From Parapristionchus giblindavisi (Eukaryota; Nematoda; Chromadorea; Rhabditida; Diplogasteridae), in assembly GCA_943737045.1 (NCBI GenBank), contig CALSFV010000017.1, positions 62,001-126,000 of the forward strand: 64,000 nt of DNA, given 5' to 3'. The notes beneath the pieces are model-generated. The model searched no databases and had not been told where the DNA came from. It saw nothing but the letters and a program-made list of their open reading frames with translations. Below are positions 24,601 through 35,125 of the stretch, piece by piece (position 1 is the first letter of the stretch; every line of letters starts with the position of its first letter). The position numbers and the translations under genes are program-made.

Positions 24601-27600
24601 GTCTACTTTTTATATTTTTTGGAGTTTAGAACAAGACATTATAGGCCGTAACTTCCGCTATCTTGGATCGTCAAACTCTCAGATGAGAGATCACGGAGCA
24701 TACTTTTGTTACGATAGGGAGCCTTCATATGTGAGATATTGTTTGTACTTTAAAATAAACTTGTTACTAAATAATGCATTTTAAACAGACAGGTAAAATA
24801 TGTACATGCATTCGGACCTCATATATCTTTCTCATACTCACCAAAATTACTCTCTTTTTTTTCACAGTCAAAATGTCTTCTTTAAAATCTTCCCATTCTT
24901 TAAAAACTGCCACCGAGCCAAAACCGAAATCGCCTTATGCGACGGAAATTCATCTATCCCTCTTCTGATCCTATACATATCACCTTTTATTATTATATTT
25001 GATGGAATAAAGAAATAAAAGAAATAAATAAAATCCAATTATTCTTTATTCTCTCATTATTTTTTTTGGTCGCAAGATAAAGTACTCATTACAGATAACA
25101 GACGCCTCTGGAAACGAGATCTGGCAGAGATCGGAAAAAGTGAGAGTTTTAAAGAGTTTTATTATATTAATTTTAATACGTTTATTTAGTTACATTAAGT
25201 TTATTAAATTATTAAAGGCACACCCCGAGCTAATTTGAAACTCTACGCTCTGTGGCTCTCGATTTCTTTGTCTATCGCAGAGAATTGTCAGAGCGGAGAG
25301 CAAAATTAGCTCCGGACATGCCTTTAAGTATAGTATCTTTTGTTCTCATTATTACTTAATACTTTTATTGTTACAAGTTATTTCAAAATCTATGCATGCA
25401 TATCACTTCTGTACATTAAATTATTTATTAAATTGATTAGTTCTTATTAGTGTAAAATGCCGTGTGAAATCATATTTCATACTAGCTATTATATTATACC
25501 AAAGTTTCATTGTAATGATCATCATACAGTAATTATCGATCGTTGATCTTTGATCTTTGTCCAGATCGAGAAGATTCGTCGCAACATTGGCCGTCTTGAA
25601 GAACTGTCTAATGTGGCCAAGTTCATGGCGAGAATGGGACAATGCTTCACGCAGAGCAGGGTACGGTAGGATTACGGTAGCAGGGGGATACTGTAATGGT
25701 AGAGTAAGGTACAGTTGCGATGTAACAAAGAATACGTTACAATTGAATGAGTTCTATAAGAGAATAACGATGCAAAATTAATGAAGATCTAGCATCGCCC
25801 CCATAGTGTGAATGATCTACTACATACCTCCAGTAAAATTTCACATCAGATATTTTTGAAATTCTGGGGTTGTGGAGGGTTTTAACAGCTATCATTTGAA
25901 CCATTCGGGTGCAAAAATATTCACATGGTATGGACTTCAACCGGGTGACTCTGTGACACGCCAGGTTCACAGGGTACCTATTTCGTCAATGATAGTCTAT
26001 GCGGGGGACCCAACACCTCTGAATTCCTAATGAACAATAGTTTAGCGAGTCAACACGGGTCTTCCACTGAACACATCCAACTTCATCTACGACGTCGTCG
26101 GAGGCAATACCAACTCAAATGATGTGAGTATCATGCAAACAATTCTGGCAAAAGAAACATGATTCGTGGTGGAATCGAACCACCGACCTTCCGTCTAATA
26201 GACGGATAGATTACCTCTGCGCCAAGGATTAATTGATTGTTGTTCCAGGATTCACTCCCAGTAGATCCATACACGTATTCGGATGGTGTGGGACAGATAT
26301 CGATTGAATACATGAGAAAGATCTCCGAAGATCTCAAACTACCCAACTACCCGTCGTGTATCCAGGTTTGTTAGTGGGTGTACGGTATACTTTCGGAATA
26401 CTGTAGTCGATGGGTACGGTAAGAGTACTTTAGTTAGGTGGTGCTGTAATGGGTACTGTAGTCAGTGAGTACGGTGAACATGTACGGTTGTTATGTCGAG
26501 TGATCGGCCAGTATTATTGTTGTATGTTAAGTTTCGTCATCGTGGATACAAGGGGGTGATGTCACTTCATCCTCCACTGGATGAATTGAATAAACTGAGA
26601 CGAAGATTGGGAATGATTCCGATGGATGCACCGATTGTCGGGGTGAGTGGTACTAACCAGTGATACTAACCATGCTAGGCGTAGACAGAATTAGGTTAAG
26701 TCAGTTTGAATACAATTAAAGGGAGTCTACCAAGCAAGTCAACTTGAGGTCATATAACTTTTCAAAGATCTCCTGTAAAAGTGCATGCAAATTAGAACCT
26801 TTTTCTACAACAAAAATTATTTGTCCTCCGATTGTTTAATAGTTGTTACTAGTCTAACTGAGTGCGAAAACAACATTTTTAAATTTTGTTGTTTTTTTTT
26901 GAAATTTGCATATCAATGTAATTTTTTTTACTGTCGACTTCAAATGAATGTAACTCGCTTCGTTTTTGAGCGACCATGTTAAATTTTTTTAGATCGATTG
27001 CTAAACCTCGTCTAATTTTAATTTTATTTATCATACATCAAAAAGATGCGACAAATATTTGTGAGGTATGGTTGATAATCGATTATCGATTATCAACCAT
27101 ACCTCATAAATAATCGATTCCCCTTTAAAAATCGCATTGTTTAGGTAGAAAGTACGCAGGACCCTAACGGCATGCACCTTCTCAACTGTCGATTCCGTGC
27201 CTCCCAGTGCAAGTATGATATCCTTTTCATTGGACAATTATATCGAAGCATTAGAGATACAGTACTGGCCAAAAGTGAATGACATTTGGTTTTTTTTTAC
27301 ATTCAAAATTATCACTGAAAATCTGGACTCGATCGGTTGAGTTTGAAAAAAGTTATGGCGAAAAAACCAAATGTCATTCACTTTTCCCCAGTACTGTACT
27401 TGGTTGTAAGGGTGGTAGGTTCAAGTCAGGAGCAGAGCGAATCCGTGTAGTTGATCGATGTCGAATCTCTGGTATTTTTTCCAGCCTTGAACCCGGTAAA
27501 TTACCAGACTGGATCCATGCGGCCAGGCTGGAAATATACACAATTCCAGGCTGGAAAAAAATAGCAGAGAATGTATGATTGGTTGTCAGGTTCCATGCTG

Positions 27601-30600
27601 CGAAAGAGGAGGAATTCGAAGTAGTCAAGATTGGTGGTCCAACACCCGTTTGTCTCAACAAACCCTTCATTAATATCCTCGATCAGGTATACTGTAGCTA
27701 GTTATCGATTTTAATATACATATTTATCGATTCTTGACCACTGACATTGCTTACTGTAGCTGCCACGGTATTTCTTACGGTATAAAGTTGTAGTATATTG
27801 GCACTGATATATTATTTTGACTTAAAAGTGCTAATTCATTGGATAATTATTGATTTATCGATTGATTCAAGGTAGCAGAGATGCAATCACGTGACATTCA
27901 TATTCGGATGTCAGATAGAATTGAGGAATTACTTCATCGACAATTACGAATCATGGCTGAGACCCTCGTGAGGGAGAAATCGTGCAGGGATAGATTGAAG
28001 GTATACGGTATTTGATGGACAGCCGTAAATTTGGGTACTTTAGGTGGTTTTTTTTTAAAGACTTGGGAAATAACTTTGATCGCAGATATGGGTTGCTGTT
28101 CTGAAAACTGAGTGAAGGGGAGCTGATCTAAATCTCGCAATCGATCAATTCCAGGAACTGCCTTGCCGCTTCTCAATCGATTGTCTTGATCGAAAGTTTG
28201 GATTTGCCCTGACTACGGTAAGATCGAGTATTCATTGATTGGGGGGGGGTGCGACGATACTGTCGCTGAAACAGGAATACATTTGAGAAATCTTTAAGTG
28301 CAATGAAAAGCAGTGATTTTGATATCTGGAAGAGCTGCGTTTCTTTCTAATTTGCATAATCCGTTCATATAAATCAATATTCTTCCAGGAGCCCTTCTTC
28401 CGATCGCTGCTCAAGGCTGCTGTCCGATTCATGATCAGTGCGTTATCATATTAACTTATTTAAATATTTAACTTAATAATTTCGTTCTATAAATTCTAAT
28501 TTTATAGAGAAACTGCTGAACAAGGAGCAGATCCAGATTCCTCTTCATCTTGGAAGGTACGTTAGAAGGAAAGGGGCGGAGTCTGGTTTGGGAATGAACA
28601 TATTCTACAGCATCAAGATCATGCTCTGATATTTGACAGTGTGATATAGAGAACAGAGAAATAACAGATGTTTGGTATAAAGATTCCCATTTTCCTATGT
28701 CAGATGTTTTGCGACATAATTTGGAGGCAATTATGCCTCCGTGAGATTCGTTTCTCTTCAAGCCCTTGAAAGTCGACGAACCAATGAATTGCGATTGATA
28801 TGATTGTATTGATTGATCGATTTGTAGATCAATGTTTGGAGTCGTCGACGAGACTGGATTACTGCAATATGGTCAGGTGAGTGTAGGGCTCTCGTGAGAG
28901 GGGCACAAGCCCGCGAAATGACAGGTCAAAAACATCCCTAATGCAAATTTTGTAACGAAAAAAACTGGAAATTTTTTCTCCCAGTACTGCTCAGGTATCT
29001 TAACCTGTCAATCGATAAATGAGCGGAGTCCATATTCAAAATTCTATCACTTCCGTTGTTCAGGTCTTTGTACAGTATCACGTCAACGTCGTCGAGAAGA
29101 CGCCCAAACCCACGGCGGCGAAGGAGATTCTGAGAGGTACGGTAGAACCTAATCTTTGATCTCTGAAATGAAACTATTTGAACACCGATGTGACACTGAT
29201 ATCTCATATCTAGGACCAGTTCTAATAACCAAGAATCCATGTATCGTCGCTGGAGACGTTCGTATGTTCGAAGCTGTTGACATTCCCGCCCTGAGACATC
29301 TTGTCGATGTGGTCGTCTTTCCTCAACATGGACCAAGACCTCATCCAGATGAAATGGCTGGTACGGTAGATTATCGTATTGTTATTGATTGGATTACTGT
29401 AGAACTTACTGACTTATTGGATTATGATTTGTTGTTGTTGTGATATTGGAGCTTTCTGTGATATGTTTTTCTGATATGAAATAGTCAGGTATTTCAAAAC
29501 AGCCTACTTAAAATGCGTCACTTACTTGAAGTTTACGTTAGTCTACTTCATGTGAAAGAACACGTCGACGTAATGGATTACAGTACATACATACACCAGT
29601 TCAAGTGGACTTATGTCCAACTTGAATTAGATTTTCGAGTTTACTTCAAGTGAAAATATTAAATACACTTTAAGTGTTGAAAAACCAGAGTGTATGAACT
29701 GCCATGCATACTTTCTACAATATCGCATTATTTAATTCCATGTACTAGGGTGGTCATTGAACAATCGGCTCTGCTTTGCATTTTTGAATTCTTCACTTTG
29801 GTCTGAAACGTGTAACTGCCGGGTCCGATAAGATTGACTTACGAGAATTGTGGCTCATTCTTGTTTATTGTTAGTGGTTGCGTGCATACAAGAAGTTGGG
29901 TAATTCATTGATAGGATTAATGATCTTCTAGATATTTTAATCTTTGATCTTTGATCTTTGAACTTTGATTTTATATCGTAGATATTTCATTGATGTTTGC
30001 TCCTTTTGTAGGTTCCGATCTAGATGGTGACGAATATTCGGTCATCTGGGATCCTCAACTGTTCATTGATCACAACGAGAAACCGATGAAGTTCCCCAAG
30101 GCGGTGGTGACATCGACGAAGCTTGATATGAACACTTTGGTAAGTTAATCACTAATTGTAAAAATAAGTCACTAAGGTGAAGTCGCTAAGTTACTTATTA
30201 CACTAAGTTACCATGTACGTTGTACCAGGTAGTGTGCCTTTCAAATTCGCGGTTTATAAATTTGGTTTACATGTTGGGCAACTAAAAAAAGACTTCACGC
30301 TTTCGTGAAAAGGAGTGTCAAGATCTTGCAGATGAATATTAAAGGTGGAGACCCGCGAATGTTCATGCAAATCATTTGCATATCGCTCATGCAAGTGTCA
30401 AGTGAGATACAAGAAGATGAGAGTGTCCTCTCATGAGTCTTTGCTATTTTCAAAAAGCGCGCCTTTGCCTGCGATTGCAAGCATGATTCATTCATGATTC
30501 TAGTGATCAATACGCTGAATTAGCATAAAAGAAATAGTGTACGGTATGTAGAATAACTTTTGCTATCTTTCTGTCTTCACAGTTTGTTCACGAAAATATT

Positions 30601-33600
30601 CGCGGGAGTCCACCTTTAAAGTATGAATCATTTTGATGATGATATGTTTCATTTTTTGGTTCGTTTATTGTGTCAGTCAAATTCACAATTCATTCTGTCT
30701 AAAAATCCTTGCGATTGAGATGAACACAATGGGTTAAAGATGATATTTTAAGGATGAGGATATGAGAAACTTCTTCATTATGTACCTTACACAAGATGCA
30801 GTGGGAATGATCGCCAATGCCCATCTCATCAATTCCGATCTTTGGGGACTCAACTCACAGGTAAGACAAGGAAATTCAGTTTGTGATTCATGAAAACTAC
30901 AGCTGTTGTAAAATTACCATTAAACTATTTGCAGGTAGCCAAAACAGTGGCTTACAAGCACTCGCAAGCTGTTGACTTCCCGAAGACGTCTCAGCCACCT
31001 GCGCCTCTCACGAAGAGTTGGACTATCGAGGTAAGAAAAAATTCCAAAACATTGGTGCCTCATGCTGGAATCGAACCAGCGACCTTCTGTTTACTAGACA
31101 GACGCTCTGCCACTGAGCCAATGAGGCGGGTGGACGACCAATGAGAAACTTATTAGATCATACCGTATAGGGATTAATAAGTGAAAAATCAGCAAAAGAT
31201 TACGACCACGGTAGGGATCGAACCTACAATCTTCTGCTCCGTAGGCAGACGCGTTATCCATTGCGCCACGCGACCATGTAGTGCGTTCTGAAATATACAG
31301 CTGATACCACCCCAAAATAACCTTGCTAGCGCTGTCAATCAACTCATTGTCAATGCATTCTATTGTAATGTGTACACTGCTGATTATTGTTACAACTTGT
31401 AGTTGTCATTGAAAAAAGCGTGTAGCTAATATAGCAAGTGTTTGATGTTAAAATAAATTAGGTGATTTTTCTATCTACCATGTAGATTATTTGGTTAATT
31501 TATTTTATTTATTTTTAAAAATATTCAAGATTATAATATTTAATACGATAAAAGTTAGTTTGTATTTCTCAGAAGATCGGTGATGAGACCATTCACATTC
31601 CGCCGGAGAGACCACAGCGAAAGCCCGATTTCATGCAGAATAATCGAGACCCAGTTTACGCGTCTGAGAGACTCATTGGTCGTATCTTCCGGTGAGTAGG
31701 CCCTTGATAAGGGAAAGAGTGCAGATTGCTTATGATAGATATAAGAAGTGGTTTTTGTCACTTAATTTTGAAAAAAATGTGATTGCAGTGAGATTGGCAA
31801 CGTGGATGAGGTTCTCGCACTATCGGAGGAAAGAGATTCACAGGTATGATAATCAAGAATAATGAATAAAATGAACAGAGGGGCGAATACCGTGGCGGCG
31901 TTCTTATAGTGAGACTCATACATGGGCATGGTGCTCGATTCTATAGGGGGTCCGAACAGAAAATTGTAAAAAAAAGGTTAATTTTACAGGGGACATAAAG
32001 AAAAAATTTCAGGATGAAGTTACAATCGATGACTTTCTTGTGGAAGACGGATGGGAGGCGTATGCGGACCATGCTCTAGCTGAGATGTTACTCTACAATA
32101 ATGAGATCAAGGTAGGATATTAAACTGCATTGTTGATCTTTGATCCCTTAATTGACAATTGATCTTCGATCCTTGGAATGACATATGAACTTCTTCTAGG
32201 CTATTATGGAACGTTATGGAGTTGTATCAGAGGGAGAGTTGATGTCTGGATGTATGACTACGATAAGGAATGCACTATCGGACAAAGAGGCTGATGATAT
32301 GTCATTCTTCAATACGAATCTGGTATGATCAATATTAACACAATTAGCGTACTGATCACAATGACCTCTTAATGGCTTCGAACGCGTTTGAATAATTTAA
32401 TTGCTGAACTAGTAATATTTTGATTATACGGTGTAATACGGTGTTACATTTGCGTTAAATGAACTTCCATTTCGCTCACTGAAAAAAATGAACTTGGACG
32501 TGGGCCAAACGTATTAATAATACTACTTAAATAAAGACTCAAGTTGTTGTTGGCACTAAACTTAAAAAATAATTCCAGATAATCGAGACGAACGTGTCTA
32601 TGATCATGCATACCTATCGTGAGCGCTTCTTCAAGGTACGGTAGTAATCCCTTCGGGAGTCTGACTATCGATTGATCAAATACTGTAATCAATAATATTG
32701 CCCTTTCGTTGTAGGAGTTTGGCGACTTCAAGGAGCTCACAATAGTTCCATCCGAAATGAAAAACGTGTCCGAAGATACGGATAATATCTTCCATAGACA
32801 AGTATTTGTAGTTTGATCGTCGTTCTTTGATTTTAGTAGTTTGATCATCGAATTGTTACTTGAAGGTATCGAATCCTACTCCACGTATGCGACAGAAAGC
32901 AGTGGCGATGTATCGAGTGTGCTATGGTTAGAATATTGAGTGGTTGAAATTGTCTCATCTTTGATCTTTGAACTTTTCTCAGATTACGTTTCGAATCAGC
33001 GCGATTCATCTCCTCGTCTTCTCTCATATGCATGGATCGCATATGACGTGCTTGCTGTTGTAAGAGAAGCCAAGGTATTGATTATTGATTTATTTATTGA
33101 TTCTGAAAGTACGGTAGATCATTCTAATCGATTATCAACTGGCATACTGTAGACCGACCACTAATTCAGGTGCTCAAGACTGCTGACTACGTTCCCGGAC
33201 TCGATCCCGTAGATACGGTAGGTCTTTGATCTAATGATAACTAATCAATAACTGTAAACTGCGCAGATGTTGGGCGATCACGTGCGAGAGTACGCGGCAG
33301 CGCGTCAGGAGGAGTACAAGACAACTATTGATTCATGGACTGGACGAGATGGAAAGGGAGATGGAGTGGAAGCGATCATGCGATACATACAGTATTATAA
33401 GGGTGCGTTTGATGGATAGGTGGTCGAGAACATTTTTTAAAAATATTTCGAATTTTTTTTATTTTTCGTATAGAATTGTCTGTAATCGTATAGATGTCAT
33501 TCACTATTCAGGACTTGGCGAGCTCGCCTTCTTCTTCGTGCAATGGGCAGAACATGAGAAGATTTGTATGAGGCACTTCAAGGAGGTGATCTTTGATAGT

Positions 33601-35125
33601 CTCCATTTGTAGTCTGATCTTTATTTTATTTACAGACCCACATAGTGCTCATGCTCATCCAATTCTGTCTTGGATACTACGATGAATTGGACAGTGAGAT
33701 CAGTGTGGTATGCAGTTTGATCTACTCTGTTTGGGAAGGATGTGGAGAGCCCAATCATGAAAGCAAACGAGCTTTTTAACATTATTTTAAAGAAAAATCA
33801 CCGTGCTACTTTGTTCTTATAATTAGCATGCTTCTTAATTAAAAAAAAACAAACTTGAATTATGGTGTTTATTTTTTTAAATATTATTATTTCATGCTGT
33901 AGAATTTACGAATACGAGAGGGTACGCTGCTGTCCCTAATTATTAGATGAAATCGATGGTACAATCCACTTATACATATCAGATTCATCCAAACACGAAA
34001 CCACTCGATCCTCCAGTGGAATTGACCAATCCAGGCCGAGTCGTCCTCCATTTCCTTCGATTCCTATCCAGTAGAACATTCAAGAGGGTACGGTAATCCT
34101 GAGGTAGTACGTCGGGTCATCATTTTTATTTTAGCTGAAAATGGTGTCATTCGGCGAGCCAGATCTGGGTGTGGACGGTTGTTTCATGCGAGGAGAATGG
34201 ATGCCGCTGCATCAGGTTAGTGAAGGAAAGATGTGGAGATTGAGCAAAGATCAAAGATCAATCGTGTTCATTCAGGCATCAATCAAATCATTCTACGATC
34301 TCATCTTCTCATTACGTATTGATATGCCCATTCACAAAGACTTGATGAGAGTGGATCCACCTCCTATTCTGAGAGAAATGCTACCGTTCGTTATTGAATT
34401 GCCGTGTGAGTACGATTATGGTAGTTCAATTTATAGTCCAATCGGGCCAGATATTACGGTAGTTCGTAAAATTTAAAATATGTTTCAGTACGATTGTATT
34501 GTATGCATGTCGATTAAAGTGTGCTGTAATCGAAATTGCCTTACACGACTGTGATTTTCGATTTTCCGAAAATTTAACCGTAACATTCCGTCTTTGTTAT
34601 TTAAAATATTTCCCGAAAATCCCTGGTGTGAAGTATTTTAACGTATCTTATTCAGTTGAGAATTGCAATGATACCGAGGTGGCGGAGATGATCCGACGTC
34701 AGACAGGTGCGGTACGTGTGAGATTGAGAAGACTCATGACTAATGAGAAGAGTGAGTACTGTAGGGATACTGTAGATCTGTTTGGGTACGGTAGAGTTTT
34801 GGAGTTATATTGTGAGCAGGAAATGGAGTACTGTTGCTCAGATTATCCGTTAGTCTGACTACTATACCCTAATCTATCAATCAATAATTCAGCTCGAGTG
34901 ATAATTTCTGCGACAGGGACGCTACTGTCACACTCCTTCATACGCAAATTGCTCATTGTGCCCAATTCGATCAAGACAAATGAGAACCCGAAAGAGGTAC
35001 GGTAGACAAACTGGAGAGGTGTATCGACCACTGACTTTATTCATTGACTGTTTCTTTTTCAGATGAGCGACAATTTCCCATTACTGATTCTCGATCATAT
35101 TAAAAAGGGCGCAGAAGCATATTAA
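12651..35125 (+). CDS. ego-1/rrf-1-like: Cellular RNA-dependent RNA polymerase (EGO-1/RRF-1 family), gene 2, complete
   Basis: Second RdRP, same strand, starting 1.39 kb after gene 1. I model 58 exons totalling 5,004 nt (1,667 residues plus stop), close to the size of known nematode RdRPs. Exons: 12651-12653, 12843-12893, 13122-13181, 13328-13399, 14144-14233, 14464-14552, 15037-15054, 15914-15982, 16051-16129, 16602-16677, 16744-16838, 16989-17057, 17207-17326, 17397-17483, 17642-17738, 20159-20298, 20361-20448, 20723-20814, 21118-21174, 21356-21490, 23612-23724, 23871-23968, 24630-24730, 25095-25139, 25565-25660, 26046-26123, 26249-26365, 26532-26642, 27145-27212, 27590-27686, 27872-28000, 28155-28217, 28389-28437, 28508-28556, 28828-28876, 29064-29136, 29214-29360, 30012-30139, 30753-30860, 30935-31030, 31573-31691, 31789-31843, 32013-32111, 32200-32322, 32579-32635, 32715-32801, 32866-32926, 32983-33074, 33170-33217, 33267-33402, 33512-33585, 33636-33707, 33983-34087, 34135-34215, 34276-34405, 34656-34751, 34893-34996, 35063-35125. 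Motifs: [55 protein letters not shown], catalytic SDLDGDEY (30012). Least certain: the ATG-only first exon, the 18-nt exon, and the acceptors at 20159 and 20361. Confidence 0.92.
13020..13340 (+). repeat. Local duplication of intron end plus exon start in RdRP gene 2
   Basis: The stretch around 13026-13130 and the stretch around 13267-13335 share the same order of sequence: CTTCAGAATTG, then GTTGGTT, then AATATAAATATAATATT-like DNA, then a CAG acceptor followed by TGTACGA. Exons 13122 and 13328 therefore begin with the same bases, which suggests one arose by tandem duplication of the other's 5' end. Confidence 0.65.
14217..14320 (+). repeat. 31-bp tandem repeat carrying the 5' splice site
   Basis: About 3.3 copies of a 31-bp unit beginning GTTCATAGCTGAGGTATACG. 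The first copy covers the end of exon 14144-14233 and its donor GAG|GTATAC, so the intron carries two further near-copies of the exon end and donor. The second copy reads TAAG|GTATAC and the third TGAG|GTATAC. Confidence 0.85.
15084..15765. mobile_element. hAT-type element in RdRP gene 2 intron, with a nested TTAA element
   Basis: Ends are CAGGGATGTGC / GCACATCCCTG with an exact 8-bp target duplication GTGTGAAG (15076-15083, 15766-15773). Subterminal DNA consists of runs of ATTCGAAAAA on one side and TCGAAAAA on the other. A second element (15231-15517) is nested inside. The intron is 15055-15913. Confidence 0.88.
15231..15517. mobile_element. TTAA-type MITE, copy 1 (nested in the hAT element)
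   Basis: Inverted ends AGATGGAGACCCACGAG / CATGGGTCCCCTTCT are flanked by TTAA at 15227-15230 and 15518-15521. Three other copies of the family are at 30343-30615, 41998-42337 and 45954-47750. Confidence 0.75.
18136..19063. mobile_element. Second Tc1/mariner-like element, nested, with transposase remnants
   Basis: Inverted ends CAGGGTGGGGATTAATTATG / revcomp, flanked by TA (18134-18135, 19064-19065). Arms of about 120 bp enclose degenerate transposase DNA (see 18240-18944). It was inserted into the older element 17796-20071. Confidence 0.9.
18240..18944 (+). pseudogene. Tc1/mariner transposase fragments, rearranged
   Basis: Two plus-strand pieces look like the catalytic core and C-terminus of a Tc/mariner transposase. 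The piece around 18340-18561 contains IVFSDQKLF, resembling the family's FSDEK motif, and VNPGAKIN. The piece 18642-18944 contains [17 protein letters not shown] and ends [15 protein letters not shown]. They are in different frames with stops between them. The C-terminal segment is also present inverted at 18257-18330, so the interior has been rearranged. It cannot encode an active enzyme. Confidence 0.7.
21800..22020. repeat. Left minisatellite arm of the fold-back element
   Basis: About seven irregular units in which CATTTGCGCC and CAAATGCGCC alternate. It is the inverted counterpart of the array at 23066-23570. Confidence 0.85.
22188..22618. mobile_element. Tc4/Tc5-like MITE nested in the fold-back element
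   Basis: Inverted ends CAAGGGGATGGTCGCAACTG / revcomp, flanked by TAA on both sides (22185-22187, 22619-22621). The implied target CTAAG fits the CTNAG target and CAAGGG ends known for C. elegans Tc5. The arms are nearly perfect over about 100 bp. There is no coding content. Confidence 0.82.
23066..23570. repeat. Right minisatellite arm: 31-bp unit, about 15 copies
   Basis: Unit begins GGCGCAAATGTCCCTCGGCG and continues CATTTGGTTCT. Most copies differ only at the TTC/AAC position before the next GGCGCAAATG. Because 31 is not a multiple of 3 and the unit contains no stop trinucleotide on either strand, several long overlapping reading frames appear on both strands. I treat these frames as non-coding: they lie inside an intron and consist only of the repeat. 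Confidence 0.95.
23987..24530. mobile_element. Tc1/mariner-type palindromic MITE in RdRP gene 2 intron
   Basis: Ends CAGTACAGCCCGGTCGTG / revcomp are flanked by TA (23985-23986, 24531-24532). Arms of about 230 bp are nearly identical and carry GGCGCATTTGGACGCATCAC. It begins 18 bp after the donor of exon 23871-23968. Confidence 0.87.
24873..24968 (+). CDS. Tiny ORF (31 residues) with an acceptor-like leader and poly(A) signal inside an RdRP intron
   Basis: A pyrimidine-rich stretch ending TTCACAG|TCAAAATG precedes an ATG that opens a 31-codon frame (MSSLKSSHS...). An AATAAA follows at 25006-25011. The arrangement would fit a trans-spliced nested mini-gene, but it could equally be an unused splice site in AT-rich intron sequence (24731-25094). 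No family is recognised. Confidence 0.2.
   Translation: MSSLKSSHSLKTATEPKPKSPYATEIHLSLF
25216..25323. mobile_element. 108-bp TTAA MITE, AGGCACACC family, copy 1
   Basis: Ends AGGCACACCCCGAGCTAATT / AATTAGCTCCGGACATGCCT, flanked by TTAA on both sides (25212-25215, 25324-25327). Related copies: 37986-38096, about 52427-52532 and about 54591-54702. It lies in an RdRP gene 2 intron. Confidence 0.8.
26160..26231 (-). tRNA. Degenerate tRNA-like gene (anticodon position reads AUU)
   Basis: The minus strand has an intact T-arm (GGTGG-TTCGATT-CCACC) and anticodon arm (TCCGT/ACGGA around CTATTAG). The acceptor and D stems pair poorly, so this is probably a tRNA pseudogene. The ATT anticodon is not one normally used for Asn. 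It lies antisense in the 125-bp RdRP gene 2 intron 26124-26248 and fills more than half of it. Confidence 0.6.
27260..27396. mobile_element. 137-bp Tc1/mariner-type MITE
   Basis: Ends CAGTACTGGCCAAAAGTGAA / TTCACTTTTCCCCAGTACTG, flanked by TA (27258-27259, 27397-27398). Arms share AATGACATTTGGTTTTTT. It lies in the RdRP gene 2 intron 27213-27589. Confidence 0.87.
29486..29706. mobile_element. Palindromic element rich in ACTTGAAGT-type motifs, copy 1
   Basis: An AT-rich imperfect palindrome with repeated CTACTTNAAGTG motifs and ends GGTATTTCAAAAC / GTTGAAAAACCAG. A related copy is at 49570-49760. Target duplication is not clear. It lies in the RdRP gene 2 intron 29361-30011. Confidence 0.55.
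30343..30615. mobile_element. TTAA-type MITE, copy 2
   Basis: Ends AGGTGGAGACCCGCGAA / TTCGCGGGAGTCCACCT, flanked by TTAA (30339-30342, 30616-30619). It carries the family core GCGCGCCTTTGCCTGCG. It lies in the RdRP gene 2 intron 30140-30752 and lacks the tRNA-like cassette found in copies 3 and 4. Confidence 0.82.
31056..31127 (-). tRNA. tRNA-Thr (anticodon AGU)
   Basis: The acceptor stem GCCTCAT/ATGAGGC is perfect, with discriminator A. The anticodon stem TCTGT/ACAGA encloses CTAGTAA, giving AGT. The T-arm GCTGG-TTCGATT-CCAGC is perfect. Oddly, the genomic bases straight after the discriminator read CCA, then a T-run follows. It is antisense within the RdRP gene 2 intron 31031-31572. Confidence 0.93.
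31203..31275 (-). tRNA. tRNA-Arg (anticodon ACG)
   Basis: The anticodon stem TCTGC/GCAGA encloses loop CTACGGA (ACG). The T-arm GTAGG-TTCGATC-CCTAC is perfect and box A TGGCGCAATGG is intact. The acceptor GGTCGCG/CGTGGTC pairs throughout but needs three G-U wobbles. A TTTT terminator follows. It shares an intron and strand with tRNA-Thr, 75 bp away. Confidence 0.9.

Noticed and set aside
27062..27106. let-7-like microRNA precursor (starts TGAGGTA)
   Set aside because: The hairpin is too short for a pre-miRNA, symmetrical like a palindrome, and matches let-7 only in the first seven bases.
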